From Pseudonocardia sp. (GTDB lineage Bacteria; Actinomycetota; Actinomycetes; Mycobacteriales; Pseudonocardiaceae): 34,411 nucleotides of DNA. A model generated the notes under the pieces. It was not told the DNA's origin and searched no databases. It was given only the letters and a program-made list of their open reading frames with translations. Shown piece by piece: positions 1 through 6,389 of this stretch. How positions within the stretch are numbered: the stretch's first letter is position 1; each line of letters opens with the position of its first letter. The position numbers and the translations under genes are program-made. Location of the stretch: assembly GCA_025869365.1 (NCBI GenBank), contig JAOZVV010000094.1, forward strand, positions 14,133 through 48,543, written 5' to 3'.

Positions 1-18
1 CGGACGCACACGCGTCCG
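1..18 (-). terminator. Hairpin just downstream of the P450 gene
   Basis: Two perfect 7-base arms (CGGACGC and GCGTCCG) surround a 4-base ACAC loop. The hairpin lies about 20 bases past the P450 stop codon in the direction of transcription. It has no T-tract, which is common for actinobacterial terminators. A terminator role is inferred from position and structure only. Confidence 0.4.
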
Positions 19-37
19 GCCCGCTCCCGTGTGCCGG

Positions 38-1231
38 TCACCAGGTGACCGGCAGCGTCTCCATCCCGTACACGACGTGGAACGAGCGGAACCGCGCCTC
101 CCCGGACGCCGGGGCGAGGCCGGGGAAGCGGCGCAGCAGGGCGGGGAAGGCAAGCTGCATCTCCATCCGCGCCAGCGGCGCGCCCAGGCAGTGGTGGACG
201 CCGTGGCCGAAGGCGACGTGACCGATCGCGCCGCGGCGGACGTCGAGCCGCTCCGGGTCCGCGACGAGCGCCGGGTCCCGGTTCCCCGCGGGCAGCGCGC
301 ACAGGACGGTCTCGCCCTCCGGGATGACCTTTCCGGCGATCTCGACCTCACCGGTCGTGGTCTTGGTGGTGCCGGAGTGCACGATCGAGAGCCAGCGCAG
401 GAGCTCCTCCACCGCGGGGCCGACCGCGTCCGGGTCGTCCCGCACCAGCGCGAGCTGGTCCGGGTGGCGCAGCAGTGCGAGCGTGCCGAGGCCCAGCATG
501 TTCGACGTCGTCTCGTGCCCGGCGACGAGCAGCAGCCCGGCGATCCCGGCCAGCTCGTCCGGGCCGAGGTCGTCGCCGTGCTCGCGCACCAGCATCCCGA
601 GCAGTTCCTCACCGGGATCGGCCCGGGTCCGGGCGACGAGGTCGGCCATGTAGGCGCGGGACTCCAGGCCCGCCCGCCTCCGCTCCTCCATCGGCAGCGA
701 CATGTCCAGCTGGCGGCTCGTCCGCTCCTGGAAACCGGCCCGGTCCGCGGCCGGCACGCCGAGCAGCTCGCAGATCACCAGGGACGGCACCGGCAGCGCG
801 AAGTCCGCGACCAGGTCCGCGGGCGGGCCCGCGCGGTCCATCGCGTCCAGGTGCTCGTCGATGATCTCCTGGATCCGGGGCCGCAGCCGGCGCATCCGGC
901 TGCGGGTGAACTCGGGGGCGAGGAGCTTGCGCAGGCGGGTGTGCTCGGGCGGGTCGAGGGCCAGGAGGTTGCCGGCGCGCATCCGGGCGATCTCGGCGTC
1001 GGTGAGCTCCGGCAGGCCGGGCCCGCGGACCATCGCCCGGCGGGCCGTGCTGAACCGGGCGGCGTCGCCCAGCACCGCGCGGATGTCGTCGAAGCGGGTG
1101 ATCATCCAGACCGGCCCGAACGCGGTGTCGATGCGGCGGACGCCCTCCTCCTCGCGTACCGCGGCGAGCTCCGGCACGGGATCGAACCCCCTGCGCTGCA
1201 TGTGGAGCGGTAGTGCGGTCGTCCCGGTCAC
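38..1231 (-). CDS. Cytochrome P450
   Basis: A complete bacterial class-I P450 of 397 residues, the usual length for soluble actinobacterial CYPs. It should be a cytoplasmic heme monooxygenase needing a ferredoxin and reductase. Visible hallmarks are the I-helix oxygen-binding motif AGHETT (about residues 237-242), the ExxR of the K helix (E276-R279) and the heme-cysteine loop FGHGVHHCLG with C348 as axial ligand. There is no signal peptide or membrane anchor. The GTG start at 1231 is preceded by GGGGAGGA a few bases upstream, a strong ribosome site. The SRPBCC gene lies 50 bp upstream on the same strand, so the two probably form an operon; such pairs occur in hydrophobic-ligand or secondary metabolism, but the substrate cannot be read here. 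No ferredoxin gene is adjacent; a reductase-like flavoprotein lies about 8 kb away. Confidence 0.95.
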   Translation of the reverse strand: MTGTTALPLHMQRRGFDPVPELAAVREEEGVRRIDTAFGPVWMITRFDDIRAVLGDAARFSTARRAMVRGPGLPELTDAEIARMRAGNLLALDPPEHTRLRKLLAPEFTRSRMRRLRPRIQEIIDEHLDAMDRAGPPADLVADFALPVPSLVICELLGVPAADRAGFQERTSRQLDMSLPMEERRRAGLESRAYMADLVARTRADPGEELLGMLVREHGDDLGPDELAGIAGLLLVAGHETTSNMLGLGTLALLRHPDQLALVRDDPDAVGPAVEELLRWLSIVHSGTTKTTTGEVEIAGKVIPEGETVLCALPAGNRDPALVADPERLDVRRGAIGHVAFGHGVHHCLGAPLARMEMQLAFPALLRRFPGLAPASGEARFRSFHVVYGMETLPVTW

Positions 1232-1281
1232 GGTTCCTCCCCGACCTCTGTCGTCCCCGGTCTCCTCGTCGCCGGCGCGGT

Positions 1282-1761
1282 TCAGCCGACGACCTCCTCC
1301 GTGCCGAGGTGGCGCAGCAGGTTGACGGTGAACCGGTCCCCGGTGCGCTGCAGCGTCGCGTTCATCACCGCGAGCACCGCGGGGGTGAGGATCCGGGACA
1401 GGGGCAGCTCCACGTGCAGGGTCAGGCTGATGCCCAGCCTCGTCCCGCCGGGGGCGTCGTCGAGGGAGTACCAGCCCTCGGCGCCGGCGAACTCCCTGGT
1501 CCCGTGGGGTGGCTCGTGGGTGTAGTCGATCCGCCGGCCCTCGTCGAAGACCATCCGCTCGGTGAAGCTGGGGGTGATCCCCACCCCCAGCACGGCGAGG
1601 CGCATCATGTGCCAGCGCCAGAGATCGCCGTCCGCGTCGATGCTCCTGAGCAGCGGCGTCAGCTTCGGCAGCAGAACCGGATCGGTGAGGACCGCCCAGA
1701 TCGCGGAGCGGTCGGCCGCCACGACGGCCTCGGACTCGGTGGTCGTCGAGAATCGGGTCAC
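1282..1761 (-). CDS. SRPBCC-family (START-like) protein
   Basis: 159 residues. The opening pattern, a beta strand with VVAADRSAIWAVLTDP followed by LLPKLTPLLRSID, is typical of polyketide cyclase/dehydrase-like SRPBCC proteins, as is the long C-terminal helix (VLAVMNATLQRTGDRFTVNLL). The family forms a helix-grip fold enclosing a hydrophobic ligand cavity. Enzymatic and binding roles are both known, so the activity is not predicted. The GTG at 1761 is chosen because it places the first conserved strand near the N-terminus; the ribosome site is weak. The gene reads toward the P450 with a 50-bp gap and is divergent from the LytS kinase, so the 119-bp interval 1762-1880 should hold both promoters. 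Confidence 0.85.
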   Translation of the reverse strand: MTRFSTTTESEAVVAADRSAIWAVLTDPVLLPKLTPLLRSIDADGDLWRWHMMRLAVLGVGITPSFTERMVFDEGRRIDYTHEPPHGTREFAGAEGWYSLDDAPGGTRLGISLTLHVELPLSRILTPAVLAVMNATLQRTGDRFTVNLLRHLGTEEVVG

Positions 1762-1868
1762 GGGACCATGTTCCCGTTTTCCCCGGCTCCCGCACATCGC
1801 CCGGCGCGGGCGGGCGACGGATCGGGCCGCGGGGCCGCCTTCCGGCGGTTGATCCCGGCGATCCGCTC

Positions 1869-1880
1869 TACTGTTGTCGC
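1869..1880 (+). promoter_or_regulatory. Candidate -10 element for a leaderless kinase transcript
   Basis: TACTGT at 1869-1874 fits the actinobacterial TANNNT -10 consensus and ends six bases before the GTG start at 1881. That is the spacing expected when transcription begins at the start codon itself. No Shine-Dalgarno sequence is visible upstream of 1881. No good -35 hexamer is seen; a TTGATC at 1849-1854 is too close for normal spacing. Leaderless initiation is inferred. Confidence 0.4.
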
Positions 1881-3011
1881 GTGATCGCCGATGCCGCCGG
1901 TTCGGGGACCGACGTCGCCCCGGGGACGGGCCGCGGGCGCGGCAGGCTCGGTGCGTGGCTCGGCCGGTTCGCCGTGCGGCAGGGCCGGCCCGGCGCGGAC
2001 GAGGCGATGGCCGTGCTCGCCGTCGCGGGGAGGATCGCCGCGGACCTCAGGGACGGCATGCGCGGGGACCGGGCGGTCTCCGCGGCCCGGCGGCTGCGGG
2101 GACTCCTCGCCGCCGACGCGGTGGGGCTCGCGGACCTGCGGGACCCGCCGGTCTGGTCCGGGCGTCCCACGGACAGCGCCGCGGACCTCGTCGCGCAGGT
2201 CCGCGGGGACGGGCACCGGGCGGGCCGGGCCGGGCTCACGCTGGCGCTCCCGGTGCAGGCCAGGGGCGAGCTCGCCGGGGTGCTGGTCGTCGTCGGCGAC
2301 GTCCGGGCCGCCGCGGCCCGCCAGGCCGCCACCTGGGTGGGGGAGGCGCTGGCGCGGGGCCGGCTGGAGTCCTCCGCACTGGCCGCGGAGGCCGCGGAGC
2401 TGCGGGCCCTGCGCGCGGAGATCTCGCCGCACTTCGTCTACAACGCCCTGACGACGATCGGCGCGTTCGTCGGGTCGGACCCGGACCGGGCGCGGGACCT
2501 CATCGGGGACTTCGCCGAGTACACGCGGCACAATCTGGCGCGGCGGGGCGAGTACACGACCGTCGCGGGGGAGTTCATCGCGATCGAGGCCTACCTCGCG
2601 CTGGCCAGGGCGGTGCTCGGGGACCGGCTGCGGGTCCAGGTGCGGATCGCCCCGGAGGTGCTTCCGGTGGCCGTGCCGTTCCTGGCCCTGCAGCCTCTGG
2701 TGGAGAACGCGGTGCAGCACGGCGTCGAGCGGATCGAGGGCGGGGGATCGGTGCAGGTCAGCGGCGAGGCCCAGGGCACGGACTGCGTGATCGCGGTGGA
2801 GGACGACGGGCCGGGGATGGATCCCGAGCTGGCCCGCGCCGTGCTGGCCGGGGCGGGCTCGGGATCCGGGTTGGCGCTGGCGAACGTGGACCGGCGGCTG
2901 CGCGCCGTCTACGGGCCGCAGTACGGGCTGGTGATCGAGACGGCCCAGGGCGCGGGGACCCGGGTCGTCGTCCGCGTGCCGCGGTTCCAGCCGGGGGTGG
3001 TCGCCTCGTGA
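1881..3011 (+). CDS. Soluble LytS-type sensor histidine kinase
   Basis: 376 residues. The His_kinase (LytS/YehU) core starts around residue 178 with AEISPHFVYNALTTIGAF; H184 is the expected phosphorylation site. An ATP-binding region follows, with the N-box LQPLVENAVQHG (N276) and the G1 box VEDDGPGM (about 306-313), then GSGLALANVDRRL. The N-terminal 170 residues look like a divergent GAF-type sensor (strands around LTLALPVQARGELAGVLVVV). Unlike classical LytS, YehU or YpdA, there is no multi-helix membrane domain, so it should be cytosolic. The stop overlaps the next start (GTGA), coupling it to the LytTR regulator. The GTG at 1881 is the natural start, with a -10-like element six bases upstream. 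The signal is unknown; the co-operonic symporter is a candidate partner. Confidence 0.92.
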   Translation: MIADAAGSGTDVAPGTGRGRGRLGAWLGRFAVRQGRPGADEAMAVLAVAGRIAADLRDGMRGDRAVSAARRLRGLLAADAVGLADLRDPPVWSGRPTDSAADLVAQVRGDGHRAGRAGLTLALPVQARGELAGVLVVVGDVRAAAARQAATWVGEALARGRLESSALAAEAAELRALRAEISPHFVYNALTTIGAFVGSDPDRARDLIGDFAEYTRHNLARRGEYTTVAGEFIAIEAYLALARAVLGDRLRVQVRIAPEVLPVAVPFLALQPLVENAVQHGVERIEGGGSVQVSGEAQGTDCVIAVEDDGPGMDPELARAVLAGAGSGSGLALANVDRRLRAVYGPQYGLVIETAQGAGTRVVVRVPRFQPGVVAS

Positions 3012-3787
3012 GGACCGAGCGGGACCGGCTGAGCGTGCTCGCGGTCGACGACGTCGCCCCGGCCCTGGACGAGCTGTGCCGGCTGCTGGCCGCGGCGCCG
3101 TGCGTGCGGGACGTGGTGCGGGCCGGGGACGCGGTGTCCGCGCTGCGGGCCCTGCAGGGCGCGGTCCGGCTCGACGCGGTCTTCCTGGACATCTCGATGC
3201 CCGGGATGGACGGGATCGAGCTGGCGTCGCTCCTGGGCCGGATGACGGACCCGCCGGTGATCGTCTTCGTGACGGCGTACGAGGAGCACGCGGTGTCCGC
3301 GTACGGCGTCGGCGCCGTCGACTACCTGCTCAAGCCGGTCTCCGCGGAGCGCCTGGACGCGGCGCTGGGGCGGATCCGCCGGGTCGCCGGGCCGTCCACC
3401 GGGCCCGCCGCGCAGGCGCTGGACGAGCTGGCCGCCGTCCCCGTCGAGCTGGCGGGGCGGACCCGGTGGGTGCGTCGGGACGACGTCCGCTTCGCCGAGG
3501 CGCACGGGGACTACGTCCGGCTGCACACCCGGGAGGCCTCGCACCTCGTCCGGATGCCGATCTCGCGGCTCGAGGACCACTGGGCGGGCGCCGGGTACGT
3601 GCGGGTGCACCGCGGGTTCCTCCTCGCCGTCCGCGCCGTGCAGGAGCTGCGCAGCGACTCCGGGGGCGGCCTGCTCGCCCACACCGACGCCGGGGACGTC
3701 CCGGTCAGCCGCCGGCACGCCCGCGAGCTGCGGGACCTGCTGCTCGAGGCCGCGACGCGCGGCGAGCTGGGCGGGGTCGAGCGGTGA
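3008..3787 (+). CDS. LytTR-family response regulator
   Basis: 259 residues with two domains. The receiver (about 8-125) has acidic residues in LAVDDV, the phospho-acceptor D61 in FLDISMPGMDG, T89 in FVTAYEE and the invariant lysine K109 in DYLLKPVS. The C-terminal LytTR DNA-binding domain (about 145-255) shows the typical VRFAEAHGDYVRLHT and YVRVHRGFLLAV motifs. It is the cognate partner of the kinase, whose stop codon its GTG start overlaps by four bases. LytTR regulators bind paired 9-10 bp direct repeats about two helical turns apart. Such repeats occur about 2.1 kb downstream, before the DUF485-symporter operon (5887-5928), which is therefore the most likely target. Confidence 0.95.
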   Translation: MRTERDRLSVLAVDDVAPALDELCRLLAAAPCVRDVVRAGDAVSALRALQGAVRLDAVFLDISMPGMDGIELASLLGRMTDPPVIVFVTAYEEHAVSAYGVGAVDYLLKPVSAERLDAALGRIRRVAGPSTGPAAQALDELAAVPVELAGRTRWVRRDDVRFAEAHGDYVRLHTREASHLVRMPISRLEDHWAGAGYVRVHRGFLLAVRAVQELRSDSGGGLLAHTDAGDVPVSRRHARELRDLLLEAATRGELGGVER

Positions 3788-4128
3788 CCCGCCAGCGCCG
3801 GGTCACGGTGACGAGCCCGCAGACCGCCGTCGTCCTCACCGCCCGGCGCGGCGGGGTGTCCGTGCCGCCCCGCCGGCTCAGCGCGGCCGAGCGGGAACGG
3901 GCCGAGCGGATCCGCCGCAGGCAGCTGCGCCTGGCCGCGTGCACGCTCGCCGGGGGCGCCGCGCTGCTGGTCGGGCTGCCGGCGTTGCTGCACGTCGCGC
4001 CGGTGCTGCTCGCCCTGCGGATCGCGGACGTGCCGGTGGCCTGGCTGGCGGTCGCGGTGCTGCCCTACCCCCTCCTCGCGACGCTGGCGTGGTGGCAGCT
4101 CGGGCGGGCGGAGCGCACCGAACGGTGA
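3784..4128 (+). CDS. Small two-helix membrane protein, symporter partner
   Basis: 114 residues. A basic, arginine-rich N-terminal 55 residues (AERERAERIRRRQLRLAA) precedes two hydrophobic helices, about 57-80 and 85-106, ending in a short charged tail. The family is not recognised by motif. Size, topology and position resemble the DUF485 proteins that precede ActP-type symporters, one of which occurs at 6024-6389, so an analogous accessory subunit is likely. It overlaps the regulator upstream and the symporter downstream by four bases each (GTGA), implying matched translation. The basic N-terminus should lie in the cytoplasm, where it could contact the soluble kinase; that contact is speculation. 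Confidence 0.8.
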   Translation: MTRQRRVTVTSPQTAVVLTARRGGVSVPPRRLSAAERERAERIRRRQLRLAACTLAGGAALLVGLPALLHVAPVLLALRIADVPVAWLAVAVLPYPLLATLAWWQLGRAERTER

Positions 4129-5795
4129 TCGCCCTCGCCGCGCTGCCCGTCATCCTCGCGACGCTGCTGATCGGGGCCCGCGGGGTCGCCACCCTGCGCT
4201 CGACCTCGGACTTCCTCGTCGCCTCCCGGCGGATCTCCCCGACCCTCAACGCGGCCGCCGTCTCCGGGGAGTACCTGTCCGCGGCGTCGTTCCTCGGGGT
4301 GGCCGGGCTCGTGGTGAAGAACGGGGTGGGGGCGCTCTGGTACCCGGTCGGGTTCACCGCGGGCTACCTGCTGATGCTCGTGCTGGTCGCCGCGCCGATG
4401 CGGCGCACGGGCGCGCTGACCGTCCCGGACTTCGCCGAGGCCCGGCTGGGGTCCCCGCGGCTGCGCCGGTTCAGCGCGCTGGTGGTGCTGGTGATCGCCG
4501 GGCTGTACCTGGTCCCGCAGTTCACGGCGGCCGGCCAGGTGCTGCGGGTCGTCGGCGGGTCCCCGTACTGGGTCGGTGTGGTGGTGGCCGGGGCGTCGGT
4601 GGCGATCACGTTGGCCCTCGGCGGGATGCGGGCCGCGACGTACGTGCAGGCGTTCCAGTTCGTGCTGAAGCTGGTGCTGTTCATCGTCCCGGCGCTCTGG
4701 CTGCTGCTGGCCGTCGGCGCGGACACCCGCCACCAGGCGCTGCACCCGGCCGAGTACAGCCGCTTCCCGGTGGCCACGGAGGTCCAGTTCCGCCTCGACA
4801 CCCGGCTGGAGGTGCTGGAGCCGATCACGGTCCTGGCCGACGGGGTGCCGCTGACCCTCGGGCCGGGCGAGCACGTCGCGCCCGAGGAGGGCCGCTGGGT
4901 CTTCCCGGCGGACGGCCGGGTGCCCGGGATCCGCGGGGTCGCCCTGCCCGGCAGCGAATCCTGGCAGCGCCCGCTCCTCGACACGGCCGGGTCCGGCCAC
5001 CCGCTGCTGGCGACCTGGTCCGTGCTGGTCGCGACCGCGCTGGGGACCATGGGGCTGCCGCACGTCATCGTCCGCTTCCACACCAGCCCGGACGGCCGGT
5101 CCGCGCGCCGCACCGCCGCGATCACCGTCGGCCTGCTGGGGACGTTCTACCTGTTCCCGGCGGTCTACGGCCTCCTCGGCGGGATCCTGCTGCCGGAGCT
5201 CTACCTCTCGGGCGGGACGGACACCGCGGTCGTCGCGCTGCCGAGCCGGGTCGACCCCGGGGTGGCCGGGACCGTGTTCACCGCGCTGCTCACGGCCGGC
5301 GCCTTCGCGGCGTTCCTCGCGACCTCGCTCGGGCTCGTCCTGGCCATGGCCGGGGCGGTCGCGCACGACCTGCTGCCCGGTGGCCTGCGGAGGCTGCGGG
5401 TGAGCGCGATCGCGACGACCGCGGCCGTGGTGCCGCTGGCACTGTTCGCCGCCCGGATCGACGTGGGCGCGGTCGTGACCTCGGCGTTCGCGGTCGCGGC
5501 GTCGACGTTCTGCCCGCTGCTGGTGCTGGGCATCTGGTGGCGTCGGCTGACCGCGCGCGGGGCGTTCGTGGGGATGGCGGTGGGGCTGCTGTCCTCGGCG
5601 GGGGTGATGGGGGCGAGCCTGCTGCTCCGCCCGGACCCGGGCCTGGGCGCGCTCCTGCTGGGCCAGCCCGCGCTCTGGTCCGTCCCGCTGGCGTTCCTGA
5701 CGATGATCGCGGTCTCCCTGGCGGGCCACCCGCCCCCCGGAGCGGAGTCCACGATGCTGCGCCTGCACCTCGACGAGACCCGCTCCGACGCCTGA
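4125..5795 (+). CDS. Sodium:solute symporter (SSS) with extended loop
   Basis: 556 residues with roughly 13 hydrophobic helices, an integral membrane cation-coupled symporter. SSS hallmarks include SGEYLSAASFLGVAG (about 47-61), close to the ActP motif; LALGGMRAATYVQAFQFVLK (about 163-182); and GTMGLPHVIVRFHT (about 307-320). Between about residues 200 and 292 sits a polar 90-residue stretch rich in strands, prolines and acids (for example VLADGVPLTLGPGEHVAPEE). The ActP-like protein encoded at 6386-8032 has only a short loop there. The stretch is probably outside the membrane and may bind ligand. The gene ends the kinase-regulator operon, suggesting transport and sensing are linked. The substrate is probably a small carboxylate by homology to the acetate/pyruvate branch, but it is not proven. 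Confidence 0.92.
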   Translation: MIALAALPVILATLLIGARGVATLRSTSDFLVASRRISPTLNAAAVSGEYLSAASFLGVAGLVVKNGVGALWYPVGFTAGYLLMLVLVAAPMRRTGALTVPDFAEARLGSPRLRRFSALVVLVIAGLYLVPQFTAAGQVLRVVGGSPYWVGVVVAGASVAITLALGGMRAATYVQAFQFVLKLVLFIVPALWLLLAVGADTRHQALHPAEYSRFPVATEVQFRLDTRLEVLEPITVLADGVPLTLGPGEHVAPEEGRWVFPADGRVPGIRGVALPGSESWQRPLLDTAGSGHPLLATWSVLVATALGTMGLPHVIVRFHTSPDGRSARRTAAITVGLLGTFYLFPAVYGLLGGILLPELYLSGGTDTAVVALPSRVDPGVAGTVFTALLTAGAFAAFLATSLGLVLAMAGAVAHDLLPGGLRRLRVSAIATTAAVVPLALFAARIDVGAVVTSAFAVAASTFCPLLVLGIWWRRLTARGAFVGMAVGLLSSAGVMGASLLLRPDPGLGALLLGQPALWSVPLAFLTMIAVSLAGHPPPGAESTMLRLHLDETRSDA

Positions 5796-5812
5796 GCGTC
5801 CCGACGCCCGAG

Positions 5813-5867
5813 GTTCAGGAAAGCCACATTCATGAAGATTCCTTACATGAATGTGGCTTTCCTGAAC
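5813..5867. terminator. Perfect 21-bp inverted repeat after the symporter gene
   Basis: Arms at 5813-5833 and 5847-5867 are exactly complementary over 21 bases, with a 13-base loop that can form a further AAG/CTT mini-stem. The element starts 17 bases after the symporter stop and is clearly more AT-rich than its surroundings. It would form a very stable RNA hairpin, so transcription termination between the two transporter modules is likely. Its length and base composition also suit a dispersed palindromic repeat; a genome search would tell. Confidence 0.7.
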
Positions 5868-5886
5868 GGTGGGGCCGGACCGGCGA

Positions 5887-5928
5887 ACCGTTCGTCGTGA
5901 GATGGGACCGTTCGTCGGCCGTTCGTCG
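5887..5928 (+). promoter_or_regulatory. Putative LytTR operator: three phased CCGTTCGTCG copies
   Basis: CCGTTCGTCG occurs at 5888-5897, 5908-5917 and 5919-5928. The 9-mers ACCGTTCGT at 5887 and 5907 both fit the LytTR consensus [TA][AC][CA]GTTN[AG][TG]; the third (GCCGTTCGT at 5918) differs only at the first base. Start-to-start spacings are 20 and 11 bases, close to two and one helical turns, as expected for a LytTR dimer. The sites lie about 100 bp before the DUF485 start. A weak -10-like TATGCC is at 5985-5990 with no good -35, which fits activator dependence. Binding by the regulator encoded at 3008-3787 is inferred. Confidence 0.65.
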
Positions 5929-6023
5929 TGGACGGCTGCGGTGTGTCGTGGGTTACTTCCGCCCCGCGGGCGGAGGGCCTTTCCTATGCCCTGCGAGTGA
6001 TCCGACAGGTGCAAGGAGGCATC

Positions 6024-6389
6024 GTGAGCACAACCGAGTCCCCGCAGGGGTCCGGACCACCATCCGGCGAACGCACGAACGCCCCGGACTGGGCAACGGT
6101 CCAGGCGAGCCCGGAGTTCCAGCGGCTGCGCAGCCGGCTGCGGACGTTCGTCTTCCCGCTCACCGGCGCGTTCCTGGCCTGGTACCTGCTCTACGTCCTG
6201 CTCGCCAGCTACGCGCCGTCGTTCATGGCGATCAAGCTGTTCGGCAACATCAACGTCGGCCTGGTCTTCGGTCTGCTGCAGTTCGTCTCGACGTTCGCGA
6301 TCACCACCTGGTACGTGAGGTTCGCCGACAAGAAGTTCGACCCGGCGGCCACCGCCATCCGTGAGCAGATCGAGGGGGACGGGAAGTGA
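6024..6389 (+). CDS. DUF485 small membrane protein, symporter partner
   Basis: 121 residues. A polar N-terminal 45 residues precede two transmembrane helices (about 48-67 and 78-99) and a cytoplasmic tail with the characteristic TTWYVRFADKKFDPAATAIR. This pattern is that of the DUF485 (YjcH-like) family, which sits next to ActP-type acetate permeases. The GTG start at 6024 follows AAGGAGG by a few bases. The stop overlaps the symporter start by four bases (GTGA). The leader of about 100 bp upstream has a CCGCCC/GGGCGG hairpin (5959-5973) and, further up, the LytTR-like repeats, so this gene is probably first in a regulated bicistronic operon. Its molecular role (stability or activity of the permease) is unresolved for the family. 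Confidence 0.93.
   Translation: MSTTESPQGSGPPSGERTNAPDWATVQASPEFQRLRSRLRTFVFPLTGAFLAWYLLYVLLASYAPSFMAIKLFGNINVGLVFGLLQFVSTFAITTWYVRFADKKFDPAATAIREQIEGDGK

Noticed and set aside
5813..5867. Long inverted repeat as an insertion-sequence end or attachment site
   Set aside because: No transposase or integrase, no target-site duplication and no second copy in the window; hairpin/terminator is simpler.
4065..6014. 649-codon minus-strand open frame opposite the first symporter
   Set aside because: His/Arg/Gln-rich translation without domains, and it runs through the 21-bp inverted repeat and the LytTR-like sites.
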